This document shows positions 50,701-60,662 of a stretch of DNA of 64,000 bases, one piece after another. Location: contig JAPEHQ010000001.1 of NCBI GenBank assembly GCA_027405735.1, forward strand, positions 5,952,001 to 6,016,000, read 5' to 3'. Numbering within the stretch: the first letter of the stretch is position 1; every line of letters starts with the position of its first letter. The notes beneath the pieces were generated by a model, which searched no databases, had not been told where the DNA came from, and worked only from the letters and a program-made list of their open reading frames with translations. This stretch comes from Mucor racemosus (lineage: Eukaryota > Mucoromycota > Mucoromycetes > Mucorales > Mucoraceae). Made by a program: the position numbers and the translations under genes.

Positions 50701-51637
50701 AATTAGTTGTAACTTTTTTGACCATATTCTTAAGACAATCCCATTGGTCTTGAGTTGACAGTTCAGGATTTAGCTTGTTTTGAACGTAGTTTTCTATTTC
50801 TCTATTCAAAATGCTAACATATCTTTTGTTCTTACATAGGTAAGGATTGGCTCTCCATATACCTTTTCCACAGTTATACATTTCTATAGTTAAGGTCTTG
50901 GTAAGTAGTGCATGATCGGTAAATTCCTGACCGAAAAATTCTACATCTCCACCATTCATCCTTTGAAAGAGCTCCTTCCCGGCAAACATGTAATCTATAG
51001 TCGAGAGAGAGATACGTCCTTGTCTATTCTGTCTACATGTAGGCCCATATCCTTCTCCTTCTTGGTTCATACAGTCTTTCATATATCCCGCCATAAATTG
51101 GACTAACTCCTTGCTTTTACGTATTCTGGATCCATGTCTGCTACCACTATCAAAACTGTAATTAAAGTCCCCTGCCATAATCAAATGTGGAAGAATCTCT
51201 GGCATAGATAAAAGTATGTTAACTATATCTTTAAAAAGATTATTCCTCTCTTGTCTTTGAACATGTCCAGAGTGTGCATAAATGTTCATGATGTAAAATG
51301 GTGTCGTAGGATTGTCTACAAAGGTAAGTTTGGATAAAATCATTCTTCCATCTGTAGATATCTTGATTTTCTCAAGGTTAATTGCATTGTTAAAATTAAT
51401 GATGGAACAGTGTTCAGTCCATATTGCTTGGTGATATTTAAATTTGATTTCCATATTGTTGATTATTTCTTCAAACGAGTGATTTGGTATGTTGGTTTCC
51501 TGACATAGTAGGATATTTAATTTCTTGTTCTTTAACATAGCTATAAAGTCGTCTGTAGTTGATTGTTGAGATTGTTTGTATAGACTTCTGCAGTTGACAG
51601 AGCCTATATTGATGTTAACATATTTGGTATTATTCAT
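47767..51637 (-). pseudogene. LINE ORF2 (endonuclease-reverse transcriptase), two frameshifts
   Basis: Read on the minus strand. The first segment (51637-50333) is an APE-type endonuclease with the expected motifs QET, MAGDFN, STIDYMF and FTDHALL. The second (about 50354-49647) starts the reverse transcriptase with SPGLDGLPYEI, WRPISLINTD and LDNHKAYDRV (first catalytic Asp). The third (49704-47767) carries GLRQGDAISP, the YADD catalytic box and a zinc-finger-like CHLCNLREDSMHLLISC. Each junction fits a single missing base, near 50365 and near 49705. All key catalytic residues seen are intact; only the frame is broken, so this copy is inactive unless these are sequencing errors in the assembly. 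Confidence 0.88.
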
Positions 51638-51666
51638 AAGTATTGTTGATATTTATAGATCAGAAA

Positions 51667-53244
51667 TTAATCTGAATGTTCAGATATTTCTTCTTCATTG
51701 CTAGCACCTACTGGAGACACAAATATGTCTTCCGTTGCTTTTATTACTTTGCTATTATTGGTGCCCTTTTTCTGAGGCGTGGTAGGCTCAACCGATCCAG
51801 GAGATATAGCATCATTCAGACGTCTCTTGGATGTGTTGATCTTAGACGGCTTGAGTTGATCCTTACTTGTAGTTGAGTTTAAACCTCTATTTGCGGTGTC
51901 CGAAGATTGGCTTGATCTCAGCAATCTTGGTGCCCTCGAAGTCGAAGCAATATTCTTCTTAGCATGTTGAATTTGCTTTTCCCCTTCTTGATTAATTTGC
52001 ACCCCGACATTGTCATCCTCATTGATATTAGGTTCGAAGTTCCCTTCATTCAATTCTGAAGCGACATCTTCCTCCCTGGTTCCAATCACAGTATTTTCTT
52101 CATTAGTTTCGGCTTCAGTGCCTTTAGCTGATTCAGTGACAACATCTTCCATGTTTTCTTCTTCCACAATGTTCCTGGTTTCTTCATTCTGTTCCTCTAC
52201 CGAGGCAGCTAACACTTCAAAAGTATTGTTAGAAGTGAATTTTGCATTAGGATTACCTCCTTTCAACGCATCCAATAGATTAACTTCCATGCCACTAGAT
52301 TTAGCTTGGTTTATATCACCATTGTCATTCGAATCTTGATACTTGGAAGTTTCCTTGTTTCTAAGGTCCTTTTTGTTCCAGGGAGCAGCTGGACAGTCGG
52401 CCTGTAAATGGTTAGGGCTCCTGCATCGATGGCAAAGTTTTCGCTGCTTCTTGGGGCAATCATACTTGATGTGATCATCCGAATGACACTCAGGACAAAT
52501 GGGCTTCATGTTTGACCATACTAGGTGAAGGGCTGTTCCCTCATAGCCAATAAGCTGTACCTGAGGAGTAAGGTCAGCTGCATAATTTTTTAATTTATCC
52601 CTGTTAAGAGTGACAAAGCCTCGGCCAGTAAACCAATCATGATCCTCCACCTTCGTCAATCCAATGTTCAGGATATCGCCGTATCTTTCAAATGTCTTGA
52701 CAAGAGATTCCATCAACGCATCCTCATCATCAAGAGGGATCTCAGTAATTCCAACCCGAATTACTTGAGATGTACTCGTCAAGGTTTTACTAACTTCAAT
52801 AGCTTTACCTTCCACTACAAATTCCTTTAAAAGCGCATCTTTGCATTCCTTTTCAGTAGAGAAGCTAAGTTCGACAACTTTTCGCTTGTTCTTTCCAATA
52901 ATTCTTGGTTTCATACCTAAGCTGTTGGGATATTGCTCTCTCATGATACCTAAGAGGGTCTTATCTTTGAACACCATTCCAAGGAATTGAGAACAATCAA
53001 TGACGATAGAGTTTTTTTCCTTCGCTTCAATGAAAGTCGAGTTGGATGTTAAGGTTTTAAAACATTCCGTATTATCCACATCTGGAGTAACATTGAATGC
53101 GTGTCGTTTTTGAAATTTGATTGCATCTGTGAAAGACTGATATGTAAATGGTTTGTTGCTTGGATTATGGCTAGAATCCAACGTTGATCTACCCTGTGAG
53201 GTAGATTCTCGCATTAAAAACTGATCTTTAGCGGAGAAAGCCAT
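51667..53244 (-). CDS. LINE ORF1, nucleic-acid-binding protein
   Basis: 525 residues, uninterrupted. An RRM-like segment lies about 160-225 (VIRVGITEIP, GRGFVTL). Two CX2CX4HX4C zinc knuckles follow at 250-263 (CPECHSDDHIKYDC) and 271-284 (CHRCRSPNHLQADC). The C-terminal half is acidic and low-complexity, ending basic and Ser/Thr rich. Such proteins coat LINE RNA. The start codon lies one base inside the target duplication, and the ORF2 start follows the ORF1 stop by 29 bases. Confidence 0.88.
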   Translation of the reverse strand: MAFSAKDQFLMRESTSQGRSTLDSSHNPSNKPFTYQSFTDAIKFQKRHAFNVTPDVDNTECFKTLTSNSTFIEAKEKNSIVIDCSQFLGMVFKDKTLLGIMREQYPNSLGMKPRIIGKNKRKVVELSFSTEKECKDALLKEFVVEGKAIEVSKTLTSTSQVIRVGITEIPLDDEDALMESLVKTFERYGDILNIGLTKVEDHDWFTGRGFVTLNRDKLKNYAADLTPQVQLIGYEGTALHLVWSNMKPICPECHSDDHIKYDCPKKQRKLCHRCRSPNHLQADCPAAPWNKKDLRNKETSKYQDSNDNGDINQAKSSGMEVNLLDALKGGNPNAKFTSNNTFEVLAASVEEQNEETRNIVEEENMEDVVTESAKGTEAETNEENTVIGTREEDVASELNEGNFEPNINEDDNVGVQINQEGEKQIQHAKKNIASTSRAPRLLRSSQSSDTANRGLNSTTSKDQLKPSKINTSKRRLNDAISPGSVEPTTPQKKGTNNSKVIKATEDIFVSPVGASNEEEISEHSD

Positions 53245-54008
53245 GAAATGACATTTTTTTCAGATTTGACGATCGCTAAAAAGTCGGTGATTGAATATGA
53301 TTTCAATGCAAAATTATGCCGTGAAAACTTGAAACAGCTCTTATAAAAGTAAATTGCTACCTAATTGATGGAGCAAGAAAAATAAGAGAGTATACTATCA
53401 TAGTTTGATAGTATTTTGGCAAGGTTGAATATAAAATAGTCTGATCCAAAGACAAAATAAAAAGATGATAACAGATTGAAAGGCATGTCTAGATAGCAAT
53501 TGTATTTTTTTATTATTTAGTTAATGTGAATTAATTATACATTTACATATGATGTTTATAGAAGACATTATAAAATTTAAAGATCAAGCAAGATATTTTA
53601 TTATTTATTTATTAAAAAAAAGGGGGGGGGGGATTTTCATTTAAATTATTATAAAAAATGAACTCTTCTTGGCTTCTCAAAGTGAATTGAATTCACAGTG
53701 ATACTGACAGAAACAACTACGGGAAAGTGAGAGTTCGTCTGTTTCCAAAAATTAAAGGGTCGTAGAAGTAACCATATTGATAAGCCCAAAATTGTTATAC
53801 CTCGGCACGCGCATAATCGCACATTCTGGACAACAAGTAATGGAAGCAAATCGGATACAACACGACTAGTACTCCCTCACCCAGGGAGAATCACGAAAAG
53901 GTACAGCCAATCTAGAATAAAAGTAAATATATTAGCAAAAGTGGATAATTATAGGGATATTAAAGTATACTTGCCTTACACCATAATAACTATTCAGTTT
54001 TGTACCTT

Positions 54009-54165
54009 GAACCTAGAGTTTTGAGCCTGGAGTTTTGAGCCTGGAGTTTTGAGCCTGGAGTTTTGAGCCTGGAGTCTTGAACCTTGAATCTTGAACCTGG
54101 AGTCTTGAATCTGGAGTCTTGAGCCTGGAGTCTTGAGTCTTGAGTCTTGAGTCTTGAGTCTTGAG
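54009..54165 (-). repeat. 15-bp minisatellite in left palindrome arm
   Basis: About ten units of a TTTTGAGCCTGGAG-like motif grading into TCTTGAG hexamer/heptamer units. Mirrored at 56430-56590. Confidence 0.85.
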
Positions 54166-54775
54166 TTGTGATGAAGGATGAAAAGAAAAAAAGATGGGAA
54201 TGGGATGAATATTTGCCTTCCTTATATATATTTTTCTCTCAGTAAAAGTTGGCAAAAGAGTTGATACAAACTCCCACGGATAGAATGCATTGTTTTTTTG
54301 AAGCGTTCCTTGAGCTACCGTTTACTTTATGCATCGAAAATGACATTATTGAATTCTTCATGAAATTTCCTACAAACCTATATACTTTTTATGTCATTAC
54401 TTTGCTTTATTCTCTTGTAAATTGACCATTTACATCCTTATCTTGCTTTTCATAGGGGGGATATGTTTACTTTTTGTATATTTTTTTCCCATGAGTTTGA
54501 ATTCAGGATCTGGAAAAGATCATCATAGATATATACTTTGATTGAAACCAGGCCAAAAAAAGTAATGTTTATAAACATTGGGCGTTTCTCGATAGAAATT
54601 GATTCTGTATAGAAAGTGTAACATGTTTAAGGTTTCCATATGATAATGCAAATTGGCCTTGATTCTAGACAAAGCAATCGATATGATAGTACGTGTTCTA
54701 GAATATAACGGCTATTTATGAGTAAGCAATATATTTTTCAGTAATAGGAATAGCTCGGAGAGCTGGAAAGAATCA

Positions 54776-55744
54776 GTTTGCCATTCAGTTGATCGTTCCA
54801 AGCATTAACATTACAAAAAGGAAGTCTCTATTTTCTCGATATGTGAATAGGCTTCTTTGGGATAGATAAAGAGAGATCCATTACGTTTTGTTCTGATTTG
54901 TTCAGAATCTAAGTACTGAATTTTTGTAAATAATCTCATGGTTATTGATCAATAAGTCTTTACCTTATTTAGTGGGTTCCTATAATCATAAAAAGTTAAT
55001 TGAATGGGAATAAACCTATACAAAAAAAGCTGTAAACCGTTTCATCGATAACTGCTTGCAATATTACTCTGCGTTTGTACTCAATTAAGAATAATGCATA
55101 CAAGATAAATAAACTTTATAGAACACTTCCCTCGGATCTGCCGTCAATAACACTCTATTAAATTGCTCTACTATTCAATTCATGCACTTTGTTTACACAA
55201 GATTATACATTCATTTGACCTCGTAATTAATTGTTGATATTTGTATCTTTTTTCATTTCAAAAAAATCAAAAAAAAAAAAAAAACTAATCGATCAAAAAA
55301 CAACAAAACAATCTATCGAACAATCAAACAAGCCTACATTTATTGCTACAAATTACTTCTATTGACTACATGCTACTGACAAAAAAACTACAAATCTCTA
55401 TAAATCTTTAAAACTAAAGCTACAAACCTCTACCAAAAGCTATAAATATTCACTAGAAATCTTGCCATCTCTGATCACGGCTATCTTCTATCTTCATTGC
55501 TCTAAACTAATCTCATCTTGCTGGTATAAAACTCAAAGCAGCTTTCAAGAATTGGCATCTCCAACTAAAAACAAGACTCTCAAAACTCTATCCTAGCTTG
55601 ATGCCTGCATCTTCTCTTTAAAATAACTTTCCCAAAAACTATCTAAATCAACATAAATTAAACCATTTTAATTACTCAAGTTATTGTGGATAGCATTTTG
55701 ACTAAAACAAGCATCACCAAAACATCAATCCGCAGCAGATATTC
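54776..55744. other. Palindrome spacer
   Basis: Single-copy region between the arms. It has an A run at 55273-55285 and, from about 55300 to 55690, a strand-biased C/A-rich stretch with loosely repeated CTACAAA and TATAAAT motifs. No gene is recognised. Confidence 0.5.
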
Positions 55745-56429
55745 CTTTCCGGCTCTCCAAGCTATTCCTATATAATACTAAATATATATTGCCTGATAGG
55801 ACAGTATATATTATGGCCATATTATTTATATCTAGACACGATATAAAGTTGGATCATTGCATAAATTGGACCATGCTTTGCTTATAAATAACCGTTATAT
55901 TCTAGAACACGTACTATCATATCGATTGCTTTGTCTAGAATCAAGGCCAATTTGCATTATCATATGGAAACCTTAAACATGTTACACTTTCTATACAGAA
56001 TCAATTTCTATCGAGAAACGCCCAATGTTTATAAACATTACTTTTTTTGGCCTGGTTTCAATCAAAGTATATATCTATGATGATCTTTTCCAGATCCTGA
56101 ATTCAAACTCATGGGAAAAAAATATACAAAAAGTAAACATATCCCCCCTATGAAAAGCAAGATAAGGATGTAAATGGTCAATTTACAAGAGAATAAAGCA
56201 AAGTAATGACATAAAAAGTATATAGGTTTGTAGGAAATTTCATGAAGAATTCAATAATGTCATTTTCGATGCATAAAGTAAACGGTAGCTCAAGGAACGC
56301 TTCAAAAAAACAATGCATTCTATCCGTGGGAGTTTGTATCAACTCTTTTGCCAACTTTTACTGAGAGAAAAATATATATAAGGAAGGCAAATATTCATCC
56401 CATTCCCATCTTTTTTTCTTTTCATCCTT

Positions 56430-56590
56430 CATCACAACTCAAGACTCAAGACTCAAGACTCAAGACTCAAGACTCCAGGCTCAAGACTCCAGATTCAAGA
56501 CTCCAGGTTCAAGATTCAAGGTTCAAGACTCCAGGCTCAAAACTCCAGGCTCAAAACTCCAGGCTCAAAACTCTAGGTTCAAGGTACAAA
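56430..56590 (+). repeat. 15-bp minisatellite in right palindrome arm
   Basis: Inverted copy of 54009-54165: CAAGACT units followed by CTCCAGGCTCAAAA units. Its presence in both arms shows that it predates the palindrome or was copied with it. Confidence 0.85.
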
Positions 56591-57261
56591 ACTGAATAGT
56601 TATTATGGTGTAAGGCAAGTATACTTTAATATCCCTATAATTATCCACTTTTGCTAATATATTTACTTTTATTCTAGATTGGCTGTACCTTTTCGTGATT
56701 CTCCCTGGGTGAGGGAGTACTAGTCGTGTTGTATCCGATTTGCTTCCATTACTTGTTGTCCAGAATGTGCGATTATGCGCGTGCCGAGGTATAACAATTT
56801 TGGGCTTATCAATATGGTTACTTCTACGACCCTTTAATTTTTGGAAACAGACGAACTCTCACTTTCCCGTAGTTGTTTCTGTCAGTATCACTGTGAATTC
56901 AATTCACTTTGAGAAGCCAAGAAGAGTTCATTTTTTATAATAATTTAAATGAAAATCCCCCCCCCTTTTTTTTTAATAAATAAATAATAAAATATCTTGC
57001 TTGATCTTTAAATTTTATAATGTCTTCTATAAACATCATATGTAAATGTATAATTAATTCAAATTAACTAAATAATAAAAAAATGCAATTGCTATCTAAA
57101 CATGTCTTTCAATATGTTATCATCTTCATAATTTGGTTTATTTTGATTTGGATGCTTCAAAATATTCTTTGAAAATGTGTTACATATTGGAGTAGAATAT
57201 TTCACTGGATTGGTTTTTATAAAGGCTAGATCAAAAACGAATTCCATCATAGATTAATCTT

Positions 57262-57381
57262 CACCAGGGATTAAATGCTTTAGATGACATGGATAGAGAC
57301 CAGAATTTAATCCATCTTACTGAGAAACAAGCACTGGATGATGAGAAAACTAAAGCCGCAAAAATAGACGCTTCAGTATAA
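57262..57381 (+). pseudogene. Possible orphan exon fragment
   Basis: An open stretch of 39 codons plus stop reads as a hydrophilic, protein-like sequence (GLNALDDMDRDQN, LTEKQALDDEKTKAAK) directly outside the palindrome and after a TTCACCAG acceptor-like site. No upstream exon was found. It may be the remaining 3' end of a gene destroyed by insertion. No family recognised. Confidence 0.3.
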
Positions 57382-57597
57382 AATAATATATCGTTCATTA
57401 TCTCCTAACCAAATGGATATAGCAAAGTATAAAGAATTGTTTTATCCACTTTTTGCACGAATCTTAAGCTCAAACTTGGTCAAACCATTTCTTGTATCAT
57501 ACTATACCATCTTGCTATATTTTTGTCTCAAATTTTTTGGAGATGAAAGACATAATCAGGATCGATCTCTCAATCATTACAGATATAGGCAAATCAA

Positions 57598-57834
57598 TTA
57601 TAAGTATAACAACCACAACCAATTCTTGATTAACATTAATTCTTCCTCAATTGCACTTAAAATCCTAGTATCCAATTTACACTTGCGACCGCCTCTTAGT
57701 AGGTTCTTCGGATCTCTACCTACACGGATTAAAACCTGTAAAAAGAAGTGCTGAGTATCGAAATATTTGCAGCAACCCTGTCTCTCTTCAATGACTTTCC
57801 TCGACAACAAAGCTTTTCTAAATCTAGTTATCAT
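57598..57834 (-). pseudogene. Possible Tc1-like transposase helix-turn-helix remnant
   Basis: A 78-codon minus-strand frame includes RGGRKCKLDTRILSAIEEEL, which resembles the second helix-turn-helix of Tc1/mariner transposases (a GRP/K-K-L followed by an I-x-x-E-L helix). There is no DDE domain downstream. The similarity is weak and could be chance. Confidence 0.25.
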
Positions 57835-58792
57835 TACGAATCAGCCTACATGACAAATTATGTATACAATAGTTCTGAAGATTGTGTGATTAAGATTTCT
57901 TTTTGTATTTTGCATCCTTGGTAACATGAGAATCAGCTTTGTAACACCATTATATAGATACAGAATAACGCGAATACAATTGAGTTGCAACCTTTTCGAC
58001 AAGTACATAACGCAGCAAAATTCACTGGGGTCGATTCTTTACATTAACTAGTACAAGAGCTCAACATAGATGCGTATAAAGCATCGGCTTCATACGTTTG
58101 TTAACTTTTATCTTGCATTATATGGCATTGATCATGTAGTGATATTGCCTTATCAAAACTGAAAGTGATAAATAATAAAGCAAAGCGCGTAAAAGTTTAT
58201 CTATTAGAATATTTAGATTGCACAGAATTTCTGATCCTATATACAATCGATTAACATTTGTATGTGTATCAGTTGGTTAATGTTAGATCTTATTTCGTCA
58301 TTATCATGTAGCATACGTCAAATCTTTGAGAATCCGTGCGCCATTATTTACAGGTATGCTCGGTAAACAATTACAACGATCAAGGTGAGGGGTACCCGTC
58401 TCTGGATTATGCGTTGATAATGTCCATATCTGGCTTAAGCAATTTTCAATGACGTTTTCCATATCGATAAAATCAAATGCATGCCAATCAATGATACCAG
58501 CATATACAAGCTTCTTTCTTCAAACATTATACTTTGTAATTTATGTTTCTGTATTCTATATTCCATTTCATTTCACTTGTTTGAAACGGAGATGAGGATT
58601 ACATATTGAATATTATATCATTGACCCAAGATGAAACTTTGCTGCAATTAATTTTTAGTCTTATCAAATCGAATGCCCGAATATGCTAAAAACACACACA
58701 CACACACAAATGTACATCATATCAAGATCAAAAATGCAATTATTTAATATACGATTTATTTAACAAGATGAAGGGGATAATAAAATACAAAT
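57835..58792. other. Intergenic region downstream of the SDR gene
   Basis: No gene seen. A short (CA)n tract lies near 58691-58708. Confidence 0.45.
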
Positions 58793-59749
58793 TTAAACGC
58801 AAGTGTAGCCACCATCAACAAACAATTCAATACCGGTAACATAAGTACTGGCATCACTAGCTAAAAAGACAACAGCACCTCTAAGTTCCTTGGCTTCACC
58901 AATACGACCCATAGGGGTGAATACATTCCATTGCTCTTCCAAACCAGGGTTGTTACTGAGAGTGATATCTAATAAATCGGTTCTCATGTAACCAGGACAG
59001 ATGGCATTAACACGAATACCTCTAGTAGCCCATTCAGTAGCCAAAGCCTTGGTCATTAAAGTAGTGGCACCCTTGGATGTATTGTACTAAAAATGCATTT
59101 CATTAGTTAAAATACGTTTTACTTTTTTTAAAATAAGACTTACGGCACATTGGGCTTGAGGACGATTGGCAACGTGACCAGAGATGGAAGATGTAATGAT
59201 AACACTACCCTTACCCTTCTCGAGCATGTATTTGGAAGCAGCTTGAATACTGTAAAAGACGCCATTGACGTTGATATCCATGGTCTTCTTCCAATCATTC
59301 AAATCATAATCCTATAAATTTCGAATGTAAATACGCATGATACCATCTACAAACAAACCGCACTTACTTCGGTATGACCACCAATACTGACACCAGCATT
59401 AGCGACAAAGACATCGATAGCACCAAAGTCCTTGAAAATTTGATCAACAGCTGCCTTGACAGCAACAGGATCAACGATATCAGCCTTATAAGCCTTACAA
59501 GTGACATTGAAATCCTTGGCGATTTGAGCGGCAGTATCGTGAGTCTTTTCACTGGAAACAAACATGATGGCAACATGAGCACCAGATTCAGCGAGAGCTC
59601 TGCTCATTTCTAAACCCAAACCTCTAATATTTCTTGTAAATATCATTGCCCATCAAAAAATAAAAACAAACTTACCTTCCACCACCAGTAACAACAGCAA
59701 CCTTGTCTTTAAGAGAGAATTCGGGGAGAGTAGGAAGTGCAGCAGACAT
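58793..59749 (-). CDS. Short-chain dehydrogenase/reductase (sorbose/mannitol type)
   Basis: Four exons on the minus strand, complement of 59676-59749, 59368-59623, 59144-59311 and 58793-59086, give 263 residues, a classic SDR length. Rossmann motif VVTGGGRGLGLEM at about 18-30, NAG motif at about 102-104, catalytic Ser in SSISGH and YNTSK as the YxxxK pair, then NAICPGYMRTDL and the C-terminal VDGGYTCV. The nearest remembered relatives are NADP-dependent sorbose reductase (Sou1) and fungal mannitol 2-dehydrogenase; the substrate cannot be read from sequence. The acceptor of exon 2 was set at TATTAG because it restores GRGLGL without inserting residues. A TATAAAAAG box lies about 70 bp upstream of the ATG, suggesting strong expression. 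Confidence 0.92.
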
Positions 59750-60065
59750 TTGAAATATAATTGAAATATTGATAATGAAAAAAAGCTTTTTTTTTTCTCG
59801 GCATGTCGTGGCTCTTTTTATAGAAGAATAGAGAGAAAAGTTTCACTTATTTAGCGTGTTTCTCACTGTATTACTTGATATGGTCAAATCTCCCTTTCAT
59901 TATTTTGGGGGGTGTCATTTGTTTCTTCCCCGCTATTAGTTTGAATTCTCCGTTAAATATACGCGTAAATAAAATGTCAACATATAATTAAACAGTAAAA
60001 TTTCCGGGTTGTAGGACAAATGCTTATATAACGATATCAAAAAGTAACTTTATTATTATTATATA
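59750..60065. promoter_or_regulatory. Upstream region of the SDR gene
   Basis: Contains a minus-strand TATA box near 59814-59823 and a T/A tract by the start codon. It also takes up the 3' flank of the polyglutamine gene, which ends at 60066. Confidence 0.5.
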
Positions 60066-60621
60066 CTATACAAAATGATCTCCTCTTTTATTGTAATGGA
60101 CGGTATACTTGTTTGGTTGAAGTGCCATCTCAGAGGATTCATGCGCTTTACATGCATTCAACATCTCATCTGCCCCCGCTAAAGCATCTGTTGCAGTTTG
60201 TAAAAAGTCTTTATTACCATATTGCTGTTGTGATTCCAGTAAACTTCCAATATCTGCAACTTTTTGTCTCAGAATTTCGTATTGCTTTTCTACTTGTTTC
60301 GCTTGCTTTTGTCTCATTAATCGAAGTGCATGCTGTTGTTGTGCTTGCTGTTGTGCTTGTTGTTGTGCTTGTTGTTGTGCTTGTTGTTGAGCTTGTTGTT
60401 GAGCTTGCTGTTGAGCTTGCTGTTGAGCTTGCTGTTGAGCAGCTTGTTGAGCAGCTTGTTGCTGTTGCTGCTGCTGCGTTATAGGAGAGTGACGACGCTG
60501 AGGAGAATGCTGTTGCAAATGAGGAATTAATGGAGGTTGATTTAATGTAGATGTCATTTGAGATGGATGCTGTGGTTGTTGTTGCTGCTGTTGTTGTTGT
60601 TGTGGCGGTGGTGGTGGTTGC

Positions 60622-60662
<41 letters not shown>

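Larger units (their letters stand above)
47639..53245 (-). mobile_element. L1-like non-LTR retrotransposon (LINE), ~5.6 kb
   Basis: Minus-strand element with ORF1, ORF2 and a 3' poly(A) (the T run at 47639-47647). The same 15 bases, AAATGACATTTTTTT, occur at 47624-47638 and 53246-53260, a target-site duplication as made by target-primed reverse transcription. The perfect duplication and nearly intact frames argue for recent insertion. The endonuclease (APE type), reverse transcriptase and a C-terminal zf-RVT-like C-C-H-C finger place it in the L1-like group; the clade was not determined. Confidence 0.9.
53460..57130. repeat. 3.7-kb palindrome (inverted repeat, ~1.3-kb arms)
   Basis: Left arm about 53460-54775 and right arm about 55745-57130 are inverted copies, nearly identical by eye through most of their length; the spacer is about 0.95 kb. 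The right arm has an extra ~90 bases near 55795-55885. Each arm carries an ATATATAAGGAAGG promoter-like box and a 15-bp minisatellite, and both outer parts have a G/C homopolymer followed by an A/T run. No gene is recognised; the shared small frames (53649-53849 and 56740-56940) are a by-product of the duplication. It could be a snap-back transposon or two LTRs in opposite orientation. Confidence 0.85.

Noticed and set aside
53649..53849. 66-codon frame mirrored exactly at 56740-56940
   Set aside because: A by-product of the palindrome; no start context, partner exons or family match.
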